Assembly: GCF_000235445.1 (NCBI RefSeq) | Contig: NZ_JH378829.1 | Location: forward strand, 191,655-255,654 | Direction of reading: 5' to 3' | Origin: Johnsonella ignava ATCC 51276 | GTDB lineage: Bacteria > Bacillota > Clostridia > Lachnospirales > Lachnospiraceae | DNA length: 64,000 nt | Part shown: in pieces, positions 63,074 through 64,000 of the stretch | Layout: the number at the start of each line of letters is the position of its first letter | How positions within the stretch are numbered: position 1 is the first letter of the stretch | Program-made: the position numbers and the translations under genes | Notes under the pieces: model-generated | The model's database searches: none | What the model was told of the DNA's origin: nothing | The model's input: the letters and a program-made list of their open reading frames with translations, nothing else

Positions 63074-63621
63074 GGTTCCGTCCCCTGTTGGGGGTATTTC
63101 TAAGTATAACAGTATCGAATATGACGCTAAAAAAACACTTCAAAGTTTCCGTCCCCTGTCGGAGTTTTTATTTTCTAATGAGCGTGCCATATTAGTTGAT
63201 GTATATATGCCATCCATAGTTTCCGTCCCCCATCGGGGTTTTTATTTTCTAATGAAAAAAATGTCAGCAGTAGAAAAACTATTAAATACCGTTTCCGTCC
63301 CCTATCGGGGTTTTTATTTTCTAATGGAACACCACAGTTATGTTGAACTATACTTTGGAAGGTTTCCGTCCCCTTTCGGGGTTTTTATTTTCTAATAAGT
63401 TCTCTTGAAGATGTTGGTGTTAAGGCAAATAAAAAGTTTCCGTCCCCTTTCGGGGTTTTTATTTTCTAATTAATAAAAAGTAAAATTATGCCAAAACTAA
63501 TAATAGCAGCGTTTCCGTCCCCTTTCGGGGTTTTTATTTTCTAATTGTGTTGGGTGGACGGCTGATGAATATGGGGTTTTTAAAAATGTTTCCGTCCCCT
63601 TTCGGGGTTTTTATTTTCTAA
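63074..63621 (-). CRISPR. CRISPR array, eight repeats of 35 bp
   Basis: Repeats start at about 63074 (degenerate), 63145, 63219, 63291, 63362, 63436, 63511 and 63588. Spacers are 36-42 bases. The repeat contains the palindrome CCCCTTTCGGGG and, on the minus strand, ends GGACGGAAAC, a 3' end like that used as crRNA 5' handle in type I-B/III systems. Repeats 1-4 vary (CTGTTGGGG, CTGTCGGAG, CCATCGGGG, CTATCGGGG) and 5-8 match the consensus, so the old end is on the left and the leader should be on the right. Hence the minus-strand orientation. Confidence 0.93.
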
Positions 63622-63630
63622 ATATTACTT

Positions 63631-64000
63631 TGTACTGATATAATTAATTTGTAACACTCTGTTCGAATAATATATAATATTTATTATCCAAGGAGGACAT
63701 AAAAATGTCAGTACGTTACAGTGAAGACTTTAAAAAAGAAGTCGTTAGAGCCTATATGACCGGCGACAAATCTTACATTCAGCTTTCAGCAGAATATAAC
63801 ATTGCTAAAAGTACTATTAGTCAATGGGTTAACAAATACCAAGAAGAATGCCTTTATACCACTCACAGTACCACTGAATCCAATGAAGCAAAAGAAATCA
63901 GAAGACTTAATCAATTACTTAATGAGAAAGATAAGGAAATATCTTTCCTAAAAAAAGCAGCGGCATTCTTTGCGAAGGAAATCGATTAGTGGTATATCGA
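63631..64000 (+). mobile_element. IS3-family insertion sequence, left part
   Basis: TGTACTGATATAATTAATTT at 63631 is a plausible left end (TG start), followed by orfA. The rest, with orfB, lies beyond the window. The end is not proven because the right inverted repeat is not visible. Confidence 0.6.
63705..63989 (+). CDS. IS3-family transposase OrfA
   Basis: 94 residues. Helix-turn-helix RYSEDFKKEVVRAYMTGDKS and YNIAKSTISQWVNKY (about 5-45), then a coiled coil EIRRLNQLLNEKDKEISFLKK (split) typical of IS3 OrfA. AAGGAGGAC lies 7 bases before the ATG. A slippery run A-AAA-AAA at 63950-63956 near the 3' end fits the -1 frameshift that makes OrfAB; orfB lies outside the window. Confidence 0.92.
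   Translation: MSVRYSEDFKKEVVRAYMTGDKSYIQLSAEYNIAKSTISQWVNKYQEECLYTTHSTTESNEAKEIRRLNQLLNEKDKEISFLKKAAAFFAKEID

Noticed and set aside
63207..63395. Plus-strand frame of 62 residues with repeated VSVP and RGFYFLM-like text
   Set aside because: It is a read-through of CRISPR repeats and spacers; the repeated peptide is the repeat itself.

Overview
The window looks like chromosome from a low-G+C, Gram-positive, obligately anaerobic member of the Clostridia, most likely Lachnospiraceae or a near relative. The evidence is AGGAGG-type ribosome sites, ribosomal protein L27 with a cleavable N-terminal extension beside its protease Prp, lipoprotein signals, cell-wall-binding repeats, a hybrid cluster protein and a complete reductive amino-acid (Stickland) pathway. 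The species cannot be fixed from sequence alone. Most genes lie on the minus strand.

Layout. 1-4.3 kb: a DUF1836 gene cut by the window edge, a YerC/TrpR-like regulator, yqeG-aroE-aroQ, nrdR and a lone CDP-glucose pyrophosphorylase gene. 4.5-7.9 kb: a methionine ABC importer (metN-metI-metQ) preceded by a strong promoter, a 35-codon leader peptide with 11 methionines and an intrinsic terminator, which together look like an undescribed methionine attenuator. 8.0-9.8 kb: tRNA-Leu and pyrBI on the plus strand. 10-15.2 kb: a small cell-wall-binding protein, then the conserved rplU-prp-rpmA-obgE-yhbY-nadD-yqeK-rsfS cluster behind an L21-type leader. 15.4-17.7 kb: three tandem CdiI-like immunity genes and an HD-domain gene.

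18.2-32.9 kb holds a 2-hydroxyacyl-CoA dehydratase locus of the leucine-to-isocaproate type: activator, dehydratase subunits B and C, a YkvI-like transporter, CoA-transferase, D-2-hydroxyacid dehydrogenase, BrnQ transporter, aminotransferase, acyl-CoA ligase, acyl-CoA dehydrogenase and EtfB/EtfA. Two promoter regions in it share the palindrome TTGTATACAA. 33.5-45.7 kb: a threonine-aldolase-like gene, a copper ATPase fused to a CopZ-like domain with its own internal start, a damaged IS200/IS605 element, an ATPase pseudogene, degV, gap-pgk-tpiA and a phosphate transporter. 45.9-51.7 kb: hcp, a Crp/Fnr regulator and a coupled three-gene set (binding-protein-like, HypB/UreG-like GTPase, ABC ATPase) with no permease and no visible signal peptide, a candidate undescribed cytosolic system.

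52-64 kb: a PHP phosphatase gene, a flavodoxin-ferredoxin gene, two tandem paralogous lipoproteins, csm6-cas2-cas1, a decayed CRISPR array, a cell-wall-binding protein, an eight-repeat CRISPR array and the start of an IS3-family element about 10 bp from the last repeat. No type III effector genes are in view, and the IS appears to sit where the array's leader should be.

All calls rest on reading the sequence and remembered family features. No database search was run.
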